A stretch of DNA of 64,000 nucleotides from Plicaturopsis crispa FD-325 SS-3 (taxonomy: Eukaryota; Basidiomycota; Agaricomycetes; Amylocorticiales; Amylocorticiaceae): contig KN832557.1 in assembly GCA_000827205.1 (NCBI GenBank), positions 1,707,771-1,771,770 on the forward strand, read 5' to 3'. This document shows, one piece after another, positions 33,125 to 47,181 of this stretch (positions are counted from its first letter, which is position 1; each line of letters begins with the position of its first letter). The notes under the pieces were generated by a model. That model was not told the origin of the DNA, ran no database searches, and was given only the letters and a program-made list of their open reading frames with translations. The position numbers were made by a program, and so were the translations under genes.

Positions 33125-36100
33125 TCATCCTCTGAACGAACGGCTTGGTGACCTTGGTCCGAACAAGCCTGGGCTACCCATGTCAGGAACGAGAAGATTG
33201 GGCTCAGCTATAGCGGGGGAGGGTTGCATGGCAGGATCGGCTGCAAGGGAAGACATCAGTAGCCGTACGGAATATGCATTTGTATACGACTTACGATGCC
33301 ATGCAGCCCAGGAGTTCGTCCGTGGCTCTGGCGCTGGCGGAGCCTGGGGCGGAGGAGCCTCTTTCGGCTTCTTCGACTTGCGAGAGGCACGCGGAGTGAA
33401 CGTCCGCCACGCAGGCTTAGCTGGTGCGTGCTCCTCGGGAGGTAAGGGAGGTTCAGGAGGGGGAGCGTCAGGAGGAGGACCCGTTGGTTTCCTGTGGGCA
33501 TACGTCAGATCATACGGTAGACGAAGAGCAAGGTAAAGCCTACCAATCAGGGTCAAACTCCCCGCCCGGCCCATATTTGGCCTTCATACACAAAAGATAA
33601 CCGAGCTCGCTGTGGTGTTGCCGTTAAAAACAAGACGTTGAATATTTTAGCAGGGCCACATACTGTTGCAAGTTGCGCTTCTCTTCACGCAGTTTACCGA
33701 CCTCTCCGAGTAGCATACGGACTTCCGATGCTAGTGCTTTGCTGAACTCGTCAAGATACTGAGATATCATTGTCAGCTACGAAACGAGGGCACAATCAAT
33801 TTGTTACTTACGCCTTGCACGTTGAACGGCACTTGTTCTTGAGCAGTAGCACGGACAGCATTGATAGTCTCTTCGTGCTGCCTCATGCTATCGGCGCGCC
33901 AAGCTTGATTATGATAGATTTAGTCGGGGTTATGGCCCAGGAATGGTGATCACTCACTGTCTGACAAAGTGTTGAGCGCTTCCCTGAGTTCAGCATTTTG
34001 CCTATGCAGTTCTTCAAGCACATGCTCAATCCCTAGAAGAGAGATCGCTTGAGCAGATGTGGGGAACAGACAACAACACTGCGAGCTTACCTGGCTTGCC
34101 CTCAGCGGCAAGTCGTTCCTCCTCCTGCCTCCGTCTCTCTGCCTCGCGATCTTCGTTCATCTGGGCCAGCATATCGAAGATGCTTTGCATCTGGTTGTCC
34201 TTCGCCACCCGCCTGGTCTGTTTTTCCGCCCACCTTTCTTCCATGAGCTCCTTCTTTTGCGTGCAGCAATCCCGTTGGTCTTGAACGAGATTGGTGATAT
34301 CGCCGAGTTGATTTCGGACTCCTTCGTCCCTCTCCAACGCCTCTTGTCTCTCTCGTTCGCGCGCGTCGTTTTCTTCCTGGACTCGCTGCGTCTTCTCGTT
34401 CATGAGCTCTTCACGTACGCTGGCCAACTCAGCCTCTAAAGCGAGGATCCTGGCCTCCCGCTCCTCCGCAAACCTGACCCTCTCCGCTTCTGCCTCGGCG
34501 TGCAAACGCTCTCGCTCAGCCTGAGCGGCTTCACGCTCCTTGGCCATTTCTTCTCTCTCCTGTTTGACGACATCGAGAATGTCATCGGCGTGACGGCCGG
34601 CCGCTTGTCGTGTGGCGTCGATTATCGATTCCTTGATAGACTCAGCGGTTTCGGGAGGAATTCCAGGCGCAGGAGCCCCGGGTTCACCAGGAGGGTGCTG
34701 ACCGCCCAGACGTTGGGCATGCTCCTCAAGACGGTCCTCGAGGCCTTGCCAAATTTCGTTCTTGCGTTCATTCGCTTCTTGATCACGACGCGCCTCGTTC
34801 TCCAAGAAAATGCGGTACCGTTCGTCCTCGTTTTTGCGGAAATGGTCTTCGCGATTTTCCTCGTTTTCAGCTGCCATACGAGCAGCGGCCGCCAATTCTC
34901 TTTCGGCGGCCTCCACTTCATCACGAAGCCTTTTTGCAGCCTCTGGGTCAGCGGGAGCGTGACTAGGAGGAGGGATGTGGACGACATCAGTCTCTCCACT
35001 GGGAGCTATGCTTTGAGTTCTTCGCGAGGATGGCATCCTATGTACGGAAACCGATGGACGCCTTTCTGGTAGTTCGCCTTCGTCTTCGACAATCGACTCG
35101 GTAGGAGCTCGACGAGAAGGACGGCGGGAAGGTGCCTGTCCTTCATCTTCATCGCGTTGCTCCGCGGACGGTGCAATCCGATGCGGCACTACCTGGGATT
35201 CTCCCCGGCGGAGAGGCTCTCGTACGTCGTGGATAGGGCGTATGTCCTCAGGAGATTGAGGACGATAACCGGACGGACCTGTTTGTACATAAGAATATGC
35301 AGAGCAAAGATGGGGAGAATGAGTCAGCATACCTGTGTGTTGTTGCTCAACATGTGGAGGGACTCCAGTGTCAGGTCCATGTTCTATGACCGTAGGTGGA
35401 CCTGCTACTCGGGGCACAATGATGCGGTGGGGGTCGGTGGGGAAGCGACCTAGGCCGGGAGTTGCTCCGCCATCATGTTCCGTCGATGGACGTGCGTGAG
35501 TAACTCTGGATGGGGAACGGCGGGACGGAGAGCCACGATCGCCGCCGTCGCGCTCCTCGGATGGCGTGCGGTCGCGACGAGGTTTACGACGATCTGAACG
35601 ACGCGGAGAGACCCGGCGACTCTCCCTGGACTCCGAGCGTTCGCGCGGTGAAGCTGAGCGACGCCGTTTGCCCCTTGGTGACACAGATCGACGACGATGA
35701 CGGCGATCCCGATCGTCCTCACGCTCGGGGGTGCGAGACCTGCTCCTGCTGTAAGATCGCCTACGCTCCCGCCCATATCGATGGCGGCGGCTAGGAGAGC
35801 GAGAACGGGAGCGAGAACGAGAGCTATACCGCCGGGAACGATGGCGGCGTCGAGGGGAGTAGGAGCGGTCTGAATATGACCGAGAGCGGTGACGACGACG
35901 GTGACCCCTTCCTGGATCACTCTGAGATCGGTGTGAAGTAGCTTGAGGCACGACCACAACGCCGGGAGGAGCGGAAACTGGAGCGAGGGCGCCTCTGGGG
36001 GAGCGCGAATGAGAGCGAGAACGACTCCGTCCTCGGGATTCTTCATGAATGACTACTTGCGGAGGTTCCGTACGTGCAGGAGTTCCCGGGTAAACGACCT

Positions 36101-39100
36101 GCTCAGGACGGCTTGGAGGTCGCTCTATGACGACTGTAGCTGGAGGGGTGCGTGACCTGCTGCGTGTAGAACGTTGCGAGGGTAGGCGGTAAATGGTGGG
36201 GGACCTTGACCTTGACCTTGAACGTGAGTGTCGTCGAGAACGTGATGAGCGAGTACGCTCGGGAGTATGCCCGGGAATGACAGATATAGGTGCAACAGGT
36301 TGTTGTTGCACTGGAGGCTGAATAACCTGAATCTGAGGAGTCTGACTCGGAGGTGGAGGTTGCTGAGCCCGCTCATCCCTTCTGGGTGACGATGACCTTC
36401 TCGACGATCTCCTCGATGGCGACCTTCTCGACGAGGGTGATCTTTGAGGGGCTGGAAGTTGGATGATGGTCGGACCTCCAGGTTGACCATGAGAAGGCGA
36501 CCGAGAATGTTCGCGAGACGAGGAGCGACGCCTAGGCGAGCGAGATCGTCTGGACGAGCGACCGTTCCCTGTATCTTCCATTGGTACAATATGCGCTCCC
36601 TGAAGGGTGTCACCGGAGGAGCGGGAGCGAGAGCGAGAGGAGCCAGACCGTGAACGAGAGATACGTGTCGGCTGATCCTGCACGACATAAGGGACTTGAT
36701 TTGGTGGAGGCGGTACAACAGTGATACGCTCTGGTTGGGAAAACTGCTCCGGTCTAGGTGGGATGAACAATTCACCTTCCTCTGAAGACGAAGGACGACG
36801 GGCAGGTCGGTATTCGTATGGTTGCTGCTGTTGCATATCAGGGATCGGTCCAGACGGAATGACAGGCCTTGGGTCTGGCATTGGCATCTGAGGGGCAAAT
36901 GGCCCTTGCATAGGCGGTACAATGGGCGGAATGACAGGTCCCTGAGGATAGACTGGGTATCCGGGTGGATAAGGACCTGAAGGTCGTCGATCTCCAAGGG
37001 ATGATTCATCTGAAGACGAGTCACTCCCGTCAGAGGATTCACCAGGAATGATCCTGACCTGTGGAGCGGGCGGTTGGACTGTGAGGAAGCATTAGCACTG
37101 CAACTGAAGAAAACGAGTGAAGACCCATTTACCCATCCCAAGTCTTCCTAGATCGTGGCGTAATTCGTCCACACGCGCAGCCACGCTGCGAATTTCAGAC
37201 TGACGATCATGCACGTCACGTCCGAGCCACTCGTTGAGACCCGTCATGTATCGCATGAGCTCTCGCTGCTGGTCAATCGAGGCCATCTGGGCGAGGCGGG
37301 TTTCCTAAAATCCTGGATAAGCTAGCAAACAAATTAATGTCAAACTTTGGAACACACCCGCAAGATGAGCATCATCTGATCAAACAAAGGAACTTGAACG
37401 ACAGTCTAGGAGAGTGTTAGGAGATATGATTATACAGTGACAATGAATAACACGCACTGGGCCAGGAGGCATAGGCACAAACGATGGTCCCGGACCAGCA
37501 GGACCAGCGGGATGGAAAGAGCCAGGCGGGGGTACGACACCAGGACCTCCGGGGATATTTCCCATCTACATAGCATTAGTTACAGAAGCCGTTCGAAGAC
37601 AAAAACAATGGGCCACACCGTCTGCTCAGGCCGCTCATCCCTGCGTCGTCGATACCAGCTAGGTCCTTCTTCGCGTTCTCCAGCACCCAGATCAGGTGGT
37701 GCCGATGGGGCCCTGCGACTACGAGAGGGCTGGGGAAAACTATGAGTACGGTTTAAACAAAGATCAACGTGTAATCTTCACCTCTGTTCTGTCTGCGGGG
37801 TCGTAGACCTGGGCTTCCCAGTTGGGGTCACGCTGACGCCGTTGCTCCCAAACATGCCGCGCCATGTCTATATCGTCGCCGGGGACCACGGGTCGGACAG
37901 CGGGCGTTTCGGAGGTCCTCGATTCTGTTTGGCCAGGGGGATGATGAATACCAGCCGCGGGGGCACGGAGTATACCAGGGGGACGCGCTGGTCGTCTACG
38001 CGGTAGCGGGAAGGCGTCGTGAGCAATCGGAACAGTAGCAGGCCTCCGCAAGATATCCTCAAAGACCGGACTGATGCTTCGTGGTCGTCCTGGCCTGCCG
38101 GGCTGATAGGTGAACGGAATGAGGGGCACAGGGGCCTGCACACCTGGGGGAGGAATTTGGGGACCGGCCAACAACATTTCATTCATCTGATCAACCAAAT
38201 GCTGCCCCGGCCGCGTGGGCGTTGGTGCATGAATTGGGTGTTGTTCACGTCGTTGGCGCCGAATGCTCTCCCAAAGACTATCAGCGTCCGATCCATCGGA
38301 GCTAGACCATGGGATTGACTCGCGGTCGACGTCCACAACTGGCGCCGGCGGCTGAGGTTGGGGCTGGGGCGGGGCTTGAGGCTGAGGCGGCTGGGTCTGA
38401 CACTGCTCCAAAAGGCGGATAAGCAGTTCTTCGATTCTCGATATCCTCTCGTCGACTCCAGTGTCTTGCCTTGGCTCTGGTCTATTAGCAAGCTCATCCA
38501 ACATACGGTTCGTCGATGCTTGGTCCCGAGATAGTGCGTCCGCGGCATCTTTGAGCTGGTCAAGCATGTCACGAATGCCACTACGAGGAGGTGGAGGGCG
38601 CTCGGTACTACTAGAGCTCGACGAAGGCGACGGCGATGATGGGGGCGGCGCGTGCTCCGACGAGGAGGTCCTTGACAGATATGGTCCTGATGTTGTCGTT
38701 GACGACGATATGTATGATTGAGGTAGCTCAGTAGACGACGAAGAAGGCGAAGAGGGTGGGGAACCCGAAGAGGACGAGGAATCGATTGAATAGGGTGGGG
38801 AGCTCGGCATGTGGGCGTAATGCTCAGTATCCATCATGAGACTATAGTCGTCGGAGTGGTGAGAAGACAAGAACGACATGGATCCTGACAGGGAGCTAGG
38901 CGAAGGGGAGGGCACCCTGAACGGCGGCGGGGTCAGTGGTATGGGAACGAGATGAGGCTGGACGCGAAGCTCGCGAGGACCGGCAGGTCTCTGCGGAGGC
39001 ACCTCTCTCTCCTCGACGGGTTCCTCTCGCACGGGCTCTTCGGCAATAGAGCCTTCGACAATAGAGCCTCTGTCAGAACCATCCACGACGGAGCCTACAA

Positions 39101-42100
39101 CGGAGCCGCCCACGGATCTATCTTTCTTCGGGACAGGAGGAGGACGTCGCAGGTAGTCAGAAAGATCGTAAAGTTCATCCCTAATGTCCTGTACAGTGCC
39201 CGCGAGGTCGCGGTTCTCATTACCTCGGCGCTGGTCCATTTCGTGCAGGGTTTCCAGGATCCTAGTGATCTCGCGTGTGACCAGCTCGCTGCGAGCTTCC
39301 TCGGAGACAACGGTCTCCAGCGCAGAGTGTACAGACGGCAGTGCGCTGTGCGGGGTGCTGACACTGACGCTCATGGATACGGACCTCGCGGACATAGATG
39401 GGGACCCTGGGAGCGGTACTAAAGCTGGTGAGGACTATAGAGAAACTGTTAGAATCTTAGCTTAAATAAACACCAGAAAGAAAACGCACCGGTAGACGAG
39501 GCAGGGGACTCCGAGCAGAAGATAGAAGTGACGGCTCCGTCGAGGGCTCCCGGATAGATGGAATTTCAGAACCATACGATGACTCCTCCTCCGAGGAGGG
39601 CATAGTTAGGCCTGAAGGAGCTGAGATACTAGAAGGGGTCCTCGAGAGACTGGAGGGCGTCGAGGACGATGCCTCAGATGACGACGACGGACTTGAGGGC
39701 ATTGGGATGCTCGTGGGCGTCATCGACGAAGGCTCCGATATCTCTATTGGGGATGGCAAGGGGATTGAGGGCTCTGATATGGACTCCGTGATTGACTCAG
39801 TGATAGGTGTCAGTCTATCCAGCGACGATATAGACGATGCACTCGGTCGCATGAAGGACGTCTCGAACGAGGTATCCTGGCCTTCCTGAAGAGCTAGAGA
39901 GCCCACCGAAGGCGACGCGGCCAACTGACTTGACTCGTAAGATTCATCGGTCTCTGCCGCCCACAGCGACGGGTGGATGGATGGACTGGTGCGGCCTTCC
40001 GACGAGGGGACTGTAGGCGTCAATTCCGAAGGTGTTAGCTCTGTGGGTGTCAATTCGCTGGACTCTGTGCGAGAGGACGATGAGATCGTGGCAGTAGGGA
40101 GTAGTAGATCCGACGACGGTCCAGACGAGGGAGAACTCGCCGGGGGAATCGTCGACGGGCGTTCAACCGACCAAGGTCCCGACGACGTGCTCAACGAAGG
40201 AGACAAAACCGATGACATAACGGAGGGTGTACCCTCCGAGGGAGGCAAAGGAATGTCCCGCGGATCGATGTCGAGATAGCTAAGCTCGCTCTCGGAAAAG
40301 GACGATGGGATAGTCGGGACTACGGAAGGCGTGGGCTGCCCTTCGCTCAGCTCCTCGCGAGATTCTTCGAGCTCCCGAATGCTGCTCCTGGGCGTGCTTC
40401 GCTCGGATGGGATGTCCTTAGGCTCTGCTGTCCAATACTCCGTGCTGTGCTCTGTGGGGCAGAGCTCAGCCGTGGAATACTCCGTCGAGGAGCACGGAGG
40501 CACAGTCGTATACTCTGTGGAACAAACTTCGGCGGTCTCGTATTCCGATTCAGAAGGGATCGTGGGGAAAGACTTGTAACTGCTCTTCGACGATGTAGAC
40601 TTGGCCGACGAGTAGTGCGACGTTCCGGAATCCGCAGACACGTACGGCTCACTGCTTGAGTCGTCGTCGCGTTCCTCTTCTTCAGGCTCTTCGTCACGGT
40701 CACGCTCTGAACGAGTGTACGAGGAAGGATACGACGGGTAGGAAGGCGTAGTGCTCCGAGTGAAACCTGTACTCTCCGTGGTGTAGCAGCCATCGTAGTC
40801 GTCTGTGTACGATCGAGTGCCGCTGTAAGTGCCAGAGTTCTCCTTGTCTGAGTCCTCCGTACCGCTCGGATAGCCTGAAGAATACGTGCGCGAGGTAGCG
40901 CTGCGCACGCGCCGCCGTACCTCGCGCATCCTGGAGAGGGCACTGCGAGATGGCGAAGACGACGGCGAGTACGAGCGGGTGTAGCTTTCCGAGCTATCGT
41001 GCGAGTCCCCGAGCATGGAAGCCGATTCAGTGTTGCGGTAGGAGATAGAGGACGCGACGATGTGCGTATCGGAACCACCAGAGGTGAGGTCAAGTATGGT
41101 TCCGTCGGTACTACGCATGCCGGTGCCAGACCTTGTGCCAGTGATAGTCGTCGTCCGAGTATCCACGCCAGTACCAGAGTAATACGAAGAACGGGTATCA
41201 GTGTTGGAGCCCGATCCGGCCGTGAAGAACGCGTCGTCAGATATCGAGCCTGACGCTCGTGAACGACTTCTCGGCGGCGGCGTCAACCTCACATCGGCGT
41301 TCAGTCTCGGGCCACTGGACATTGTTACCGGGGAGCCTTCGCCGAGAGGGATAGTCCCGCCCACGAGACCCAGGCCAAATCCTAGGCCGGGCCTCGCATT
41401 GCGCGCACGACTGACCGCAGAGGCAAACTCCTCGTCGAGATCTGTCAAGGAGCTCGTCCGTCTCAATGAACTGCTACGACTCGGCGCTATCACGCGCGGG
41501 TCTCCGGGGTACAGGTAGGTCTGGTTCGACACGGAGGCATCATCTGCAGCGCGTGTGTGGTGGGCAGACGCGAGAGATGTGCGACGCGTTAGGCCGGCGG
41601 TCGAGCTCGATCCTGAGAACGACGATTCCAAGTCCGATATGTCTGGCAGAGTATGTGACGGCGGGACGAAGACTGTCGAAGCAGAGCCTGACGCCGATCC
41701 CGAATCTGACACCGATTGAGTATGCGAGCTCGTCATGGATCTGATGGTACGAATCGACCCAGTTGGGGAGCCAGGCATTGTCACAGAACGGTCCAGTGCT
41801 TCCCTGCATTCCGAAACGCGTCAGTAAGTGACAAAGCTCGAACAAACGACTGAAACTTACCAGATTGCGCTGACCCATCGCACTCGTTCCCTAGCACTCT
41901 CCGCTGCAAGTCTTTCTACACCGTCCGTATACAGGAGCTGAAACGGGCATAGAAGTTCCATCAACGAGCCACCATCTTGCTCCCTCGCCGCGACCGTGCC
42001 CACGTCGTCCCTTGCACTGATGTGCGTAGGAGAGGGCACGGATCGCACCTCGGTGCAATTGAGCAAGTCAAGAGTCACCACACCACGTCCACCGCCTGGT

Positions 42101-43385
42101 GCGATCCAAGACAGCAGCACCATGTGGGGGTACAGCAGTGCTTGACATCTCACCCATCGGTACGGGGGCGGAGCATGCACGTTCAGATACCATAGCAGGC
42201 CAATACGGAGCGGCTAGAGAAAGAGTGCAATGTTACTCAGGGGCTAAGAGCAAATTTGGTCAGACTTACTTCGGCACTGCCACGCGAGTATGCGCCGAGT
42301 TCAGAAATATCGAACGGTGGAGGGAGCATTCCACCACTGCTGCTACCACCGCTGGGGGTCATCGGACGACCGCCACCTGTATCGTGCTGAGGTGGAGAGC
42401 GAGCAGAAGCCTCTGCAAGGGCACTCTCACGAAGACGCGCACCACCACGGGATGCTCTCCTCCGAACGCTGAACAAGCCGTCACCGCGGTCATTGGTAGG
42501 CGTGCGCTCTTTCCAGGCGGCCACGATGTTGCGCACAGACGTGAGCGGGGAACGCGGGGAGGTCTGCGGACGGCGAAGCGAGGCTGTGGGCGTCACGTTG
42601 CTCGAGGCGGTGAAGGTATTCGTGAAGGTGTTCGTGTTGGTGCTGGGGAAGGTGCTCGGGGTGGTATACGTGTAAGTGCTGGGGCTCATATAGCCGGTGC
42701 CCGTGGTGGCTGAAAGCGTCGTGGGCGCACGGAGAGGCGGGGACAGAAGCGAGGACATGGAACGCGGACCGGACACAGACGAGCTCGTGAACGTTTTGGT
42801 CGGGGACGCCGAACGCGCGCGGTATGGGCTAGGCGAGCGTGGCCCCGAGGGCGCAGAGGCGTTCCTGGAGTGCGACCTGTCCTCGAAAAACGCGATCAGG
42901 TCACCGGCGCGTCTGCCAGGGGGTGGTGCGACCTCTGAGGACGACCGAGAATGCCTAGAGGGCGAAGCAGGTGTCGCCCGCATAGCTGCAGAGAACGCGT
43001 GTGAGGTCGGACGGGTATTTTCGGTGCGTTCTGTTATAGTGCTGAGGCGAACGCGCTCCGCAGCAGACATGTTGGAGAAGGGTCCTAGACCAGTGGAAGC
43101 ATAGGAAGTTGTCGGGGTGTAGCCAGAGGAGGAGCCACGAGACGACCACTCGGTAAGAGCACCTTCGGCTCTGTCGAATTCGTCGTCGAGATTGCTGAGG
43201 GCAGCCTCGACCTCTGCAGCATCGTCAATAGAGTTGTCATCGTTGTAATAAGTGTCGGAGGTGGCGTCAGAATGGTAGGATGTGGTTGTACCGAGTCTTG
43301 AGGGCGACATTGGGGTGTCAGTAGGCGACAGCGTCGAGTAGGTGGCCGTGCCGTATAGCGGCGAGCGCGGTTCTGTCGAGGACAT
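33125..43385 (-). CDS. Giant PH-domain / RS-rich / coiled-coil protein
   Basis: One gene of about 10 kb and roughly 3,000 residues. Exon 1 (from 43385, MSSTEPRSPLYGTATYS) is Ser/Thr/Pro-rich with a short acidic helix (DDAAEVEAALSNLDDEFDRAE). After the splice at SAE, exons at about 42209-41860 encode a PH domain (PLRIGLLWYLNVHAPPPYRW ... AARERVRWVSAIWEAL-type end). A very long Ser/Thr/Glu-rich stretch (39457-41784) follows, joined as RLP to SSPALVPLPGSPSMSARS. Then come a helical segment (LVTREITRILETLHEMDQR), Pro-rich parts, an Arg-Ser-rich region (about 35500-36600) and a charged coiled coil (34026-34990). The end is a conserved-looking tail, LGYLLCMKAKYGPGGEFDPDW, stop at 33125. Frame continuity across the splices supports one protein. 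It is likely a membrane- or cytoskeleton-linked scaffold. I know similar unnamed mushroom proteins but no function. Confidence 0.85.
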
Positions 43386-44496
43386 CGTGTTCGTTCAGTC
43401 GTCAGCGTCAGTTCATGCCAGAGATACAGAGAAAAGAAACGGAGGGGAATGCAGCCTTGATGTTGCCGGTTGAAGTTGAACCAAAGAGATTTGAAATTGC
43501 CCAATCAACGAAGAATTTAGGGCAGGATTTCTCGTGTCCGCGTTCGATCACCTGATGGCGATTAGGTATCTGTCGCGATTTCAAGTTGTACGTCGACTTC
43601 AGACAGCTTGAACGTCAGACTTGGGTTGTGTGTTGGCGCGTGCATAGGTTGACTTTATTGTATTTGAAAAGTGATAGGATAAGTAGAGGCTGGAGGGAGA
43701 TCTTCATTTCAGTGACGAGTTGGTAGAGAGCGGACGCGTTCAGGTTCGATCTCCCAGTCCTGATCTCCCTAGATAGGAAAATGAAGTGAGTATAATTCTG
43801 TGATAAAACTACGAGTCTACAGGCAAGACGACCAAAAATTCTTGACTTGTATGTGTTACGACACACAGGAAGTGGCAGAGATAGCTCCAGGCGAACTTGC
43901 GCCACGGATTGATCATGGAAAATGCACACAGAGACAAAGGGACAAACTTTGCAAGCCAGAGGGCGTCAAGGTCCCAAATGTGAAGATCTGTCTCTCTCCT
44001 GGACAGACACCCGGCCGTAACTCCGCGTATCTGAAGGACGGGTCTATGTGAGAACCGAGTGCTAGTCGTATTATGGAGAGATGCGTACCTCATTTGAAGG
44101 TCATCCAACGGAGACGACGTCTGCAATGAGGGCAAACTTTGTCGTAGGTAATCAGTGATGGTGTAGCGAAAGCAAGTCGCAGGTATTGCTGACGTCTGCC
44201 TGCTACCGGGACACGCTGGCCACGCGTCAGTGTACCGCGTTAACGTGTAGACACACATTCTGTGTAGTGTGAGCCTCTAAAGAGACATGAAAGTGGTAAA
44301 ACATGGGTAGATGATGGTGGTAAGTGGTCAAGTTCTTATTTTGCGGCGCTGCGCAAGCGTCGACGCGACTGTCGCGCCACGGTTTACGTAATCTACATCG
44401 TGACTGGTATGTGTAGGACTCCGGGACCTCCTCAGTCCAAGTCCGAGTCCTTTCGTATCCTCCTGATATCGCCTTTCACTCAAGCTCTAATAAACG
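43386..44496. other. Divergent promoter region, giant gene / RBX1
   Basis: 1.1 kb between two divergent start codons. Minus-strand frames at 43809-44258 could be joined across a 46-base intron but show no recognisable domain. I leave them out. Confidence 0.5.
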
Positions 44497-45914
<1,418 letters not shown>

Positions 45915-46888
45915 CTAATGGCCAGCGGAGCGCTCCGCTAAGTCGCGCTGCTCGAGGAGAGTCTTCAATTTCTGTGCAAGCCCTTCTGTCAGGGTTATTA
46001 GACCGTCGGCAGTGCAGAGGCGATACGAGGGCATGGACTGGTAGGTTTCTGAAAGAATCTAAAGACAGAATCACGCCAACTATGAGCAACTTATCGAGAC
46101 ATCCTGGTATCTGAAATCTTACCTTTCCATCCTCGACGCGGACAGAGGCAAAAATATCGTCAGGGTCACCAATTCTTCCCAACGCAGGGACGTTCCGGTC
46201 ATCTGGAGGAGGGTTCAGTGAGACGGTAAACGGCTTGCGGGGCATGCGGCGCATACCATGTATGTGCATCCAGCCCTGCTGCGTTTGTGTCGCGCCATTG
46301 GTCCATATGTCATCCACTCCTTCACTAAGACCGGCGCGAATGGCTTCGTGAAGAATGGTCCGGAATTTGGCTGCGTATTTGAAGCACACTCGTCACTCGT
46401 TTCATAACATTCAGAAGATGCAAGTACTCACGGTTTTCTCTGAAATCGTTCAGACCCGCCTCTTGGTCGGGCCCGTGCGAGGTAGCGGGTAAAAACCCTA
46501 TTATTGTGGCGGACTCTGCTGATGGTGGAGGGGTCGAGAGAAAGGATAGCGCGAATGCCGGTTCCTCGGAGGACACGGGAGTTGGAGGCTCTACCAGGTG
46601 ATAAAACAGGTCGCCTCGAGTGGGGTCTGCAAACGACGTGGAGCTAGGGCCCGTTATAATGGACCTATAGGGTCTATATGGTGTACAGGGTGTATGTCTT
46701 GTGCACTGAAGAACGGAAAGGAACCTCCGTGCAGCGGGTGACGGCGTCGATACGCGCACGCAATGCAGAGAGCGACATGAAAGTTGTGCCTTGGCAGGTC
46801 TCACAGAAACGGTCGACGTTCTATGCGTGTATCTTGAACGTGTAGCAGACCTGAAGGCGGCAGCAGAGGATGCAAAACGGTTCTGCAT
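45915..46888 (-). CDS. Conserved protein with mitochondrial-type leader, function unknown
   Basis: The N-terminus MQNRFASSAAAFRSATRSRY is rich in Arg, Ser and Ala with no acidic residues, a typical mitochondrial presequence. After a variable middle (FADPTRGDLFYHLVEPP, SATIIGFLPATS) three splices give the conserved core. These are ENPKFRTILHEAIRAGLSEG; HIHDDRNVPALGRIGDPDD (joining HIH to DDRN across 46192-46257); and VEDGK to ILSETYQSMPSYRLCTADG. The end is LTEGLAQKLKTLLEQRDLAERSAGH, stop at 45915-45917. I recognise the GRIGDPDD...YQ-MPSYRLCTADG pattern from unnamed mushroom proteins but not a function. Its promoter of about 290 bases is shared with the divergent RSC7 gene. Confidence 0.78.
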
Positions 46889-47181
46889 GGTGGAAGCAGG
46901 ACAAGAATTGACTTCGGAAATATTTGTCGAGGCGCGCCGGCGTACCGAAGTGTACTTGAGTCTTGCTCCCGTCTCTCATCATCTCTTTTCAAGACACCGA
47001 TTCACGTTAGCAAAACGCCTTACAACGAGTCGGAATCTAACCAAATTGTCTAACTTGTGATTATAGGACAAGCCTGAGTGCTCGATAAAATAACAACGAC
47101 CGGAAAACGACCAGCCCAAACACGAACACGATCGGACGCGTCCCCATCCATCTCACGCGTCTCATTGAAGAATTCGACGAT

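Noticed and set aside
39095-41744. Many plus-strand frames opposite the giant PH-domain gene
   Set aside because: They mirror the Ser/Thr/Pro-rich exons; the splice-supported continuous reading is on the minus strand.
43809-44258. Possible small minus-strand gene (two frames joined by a 46-base GTACGC...ATAG intron)
   Set aside because: No domain, signal peptide or recognisable motif, and it lies in the shared upstream region of two well-supported divergent genes. It was left as intergenic.
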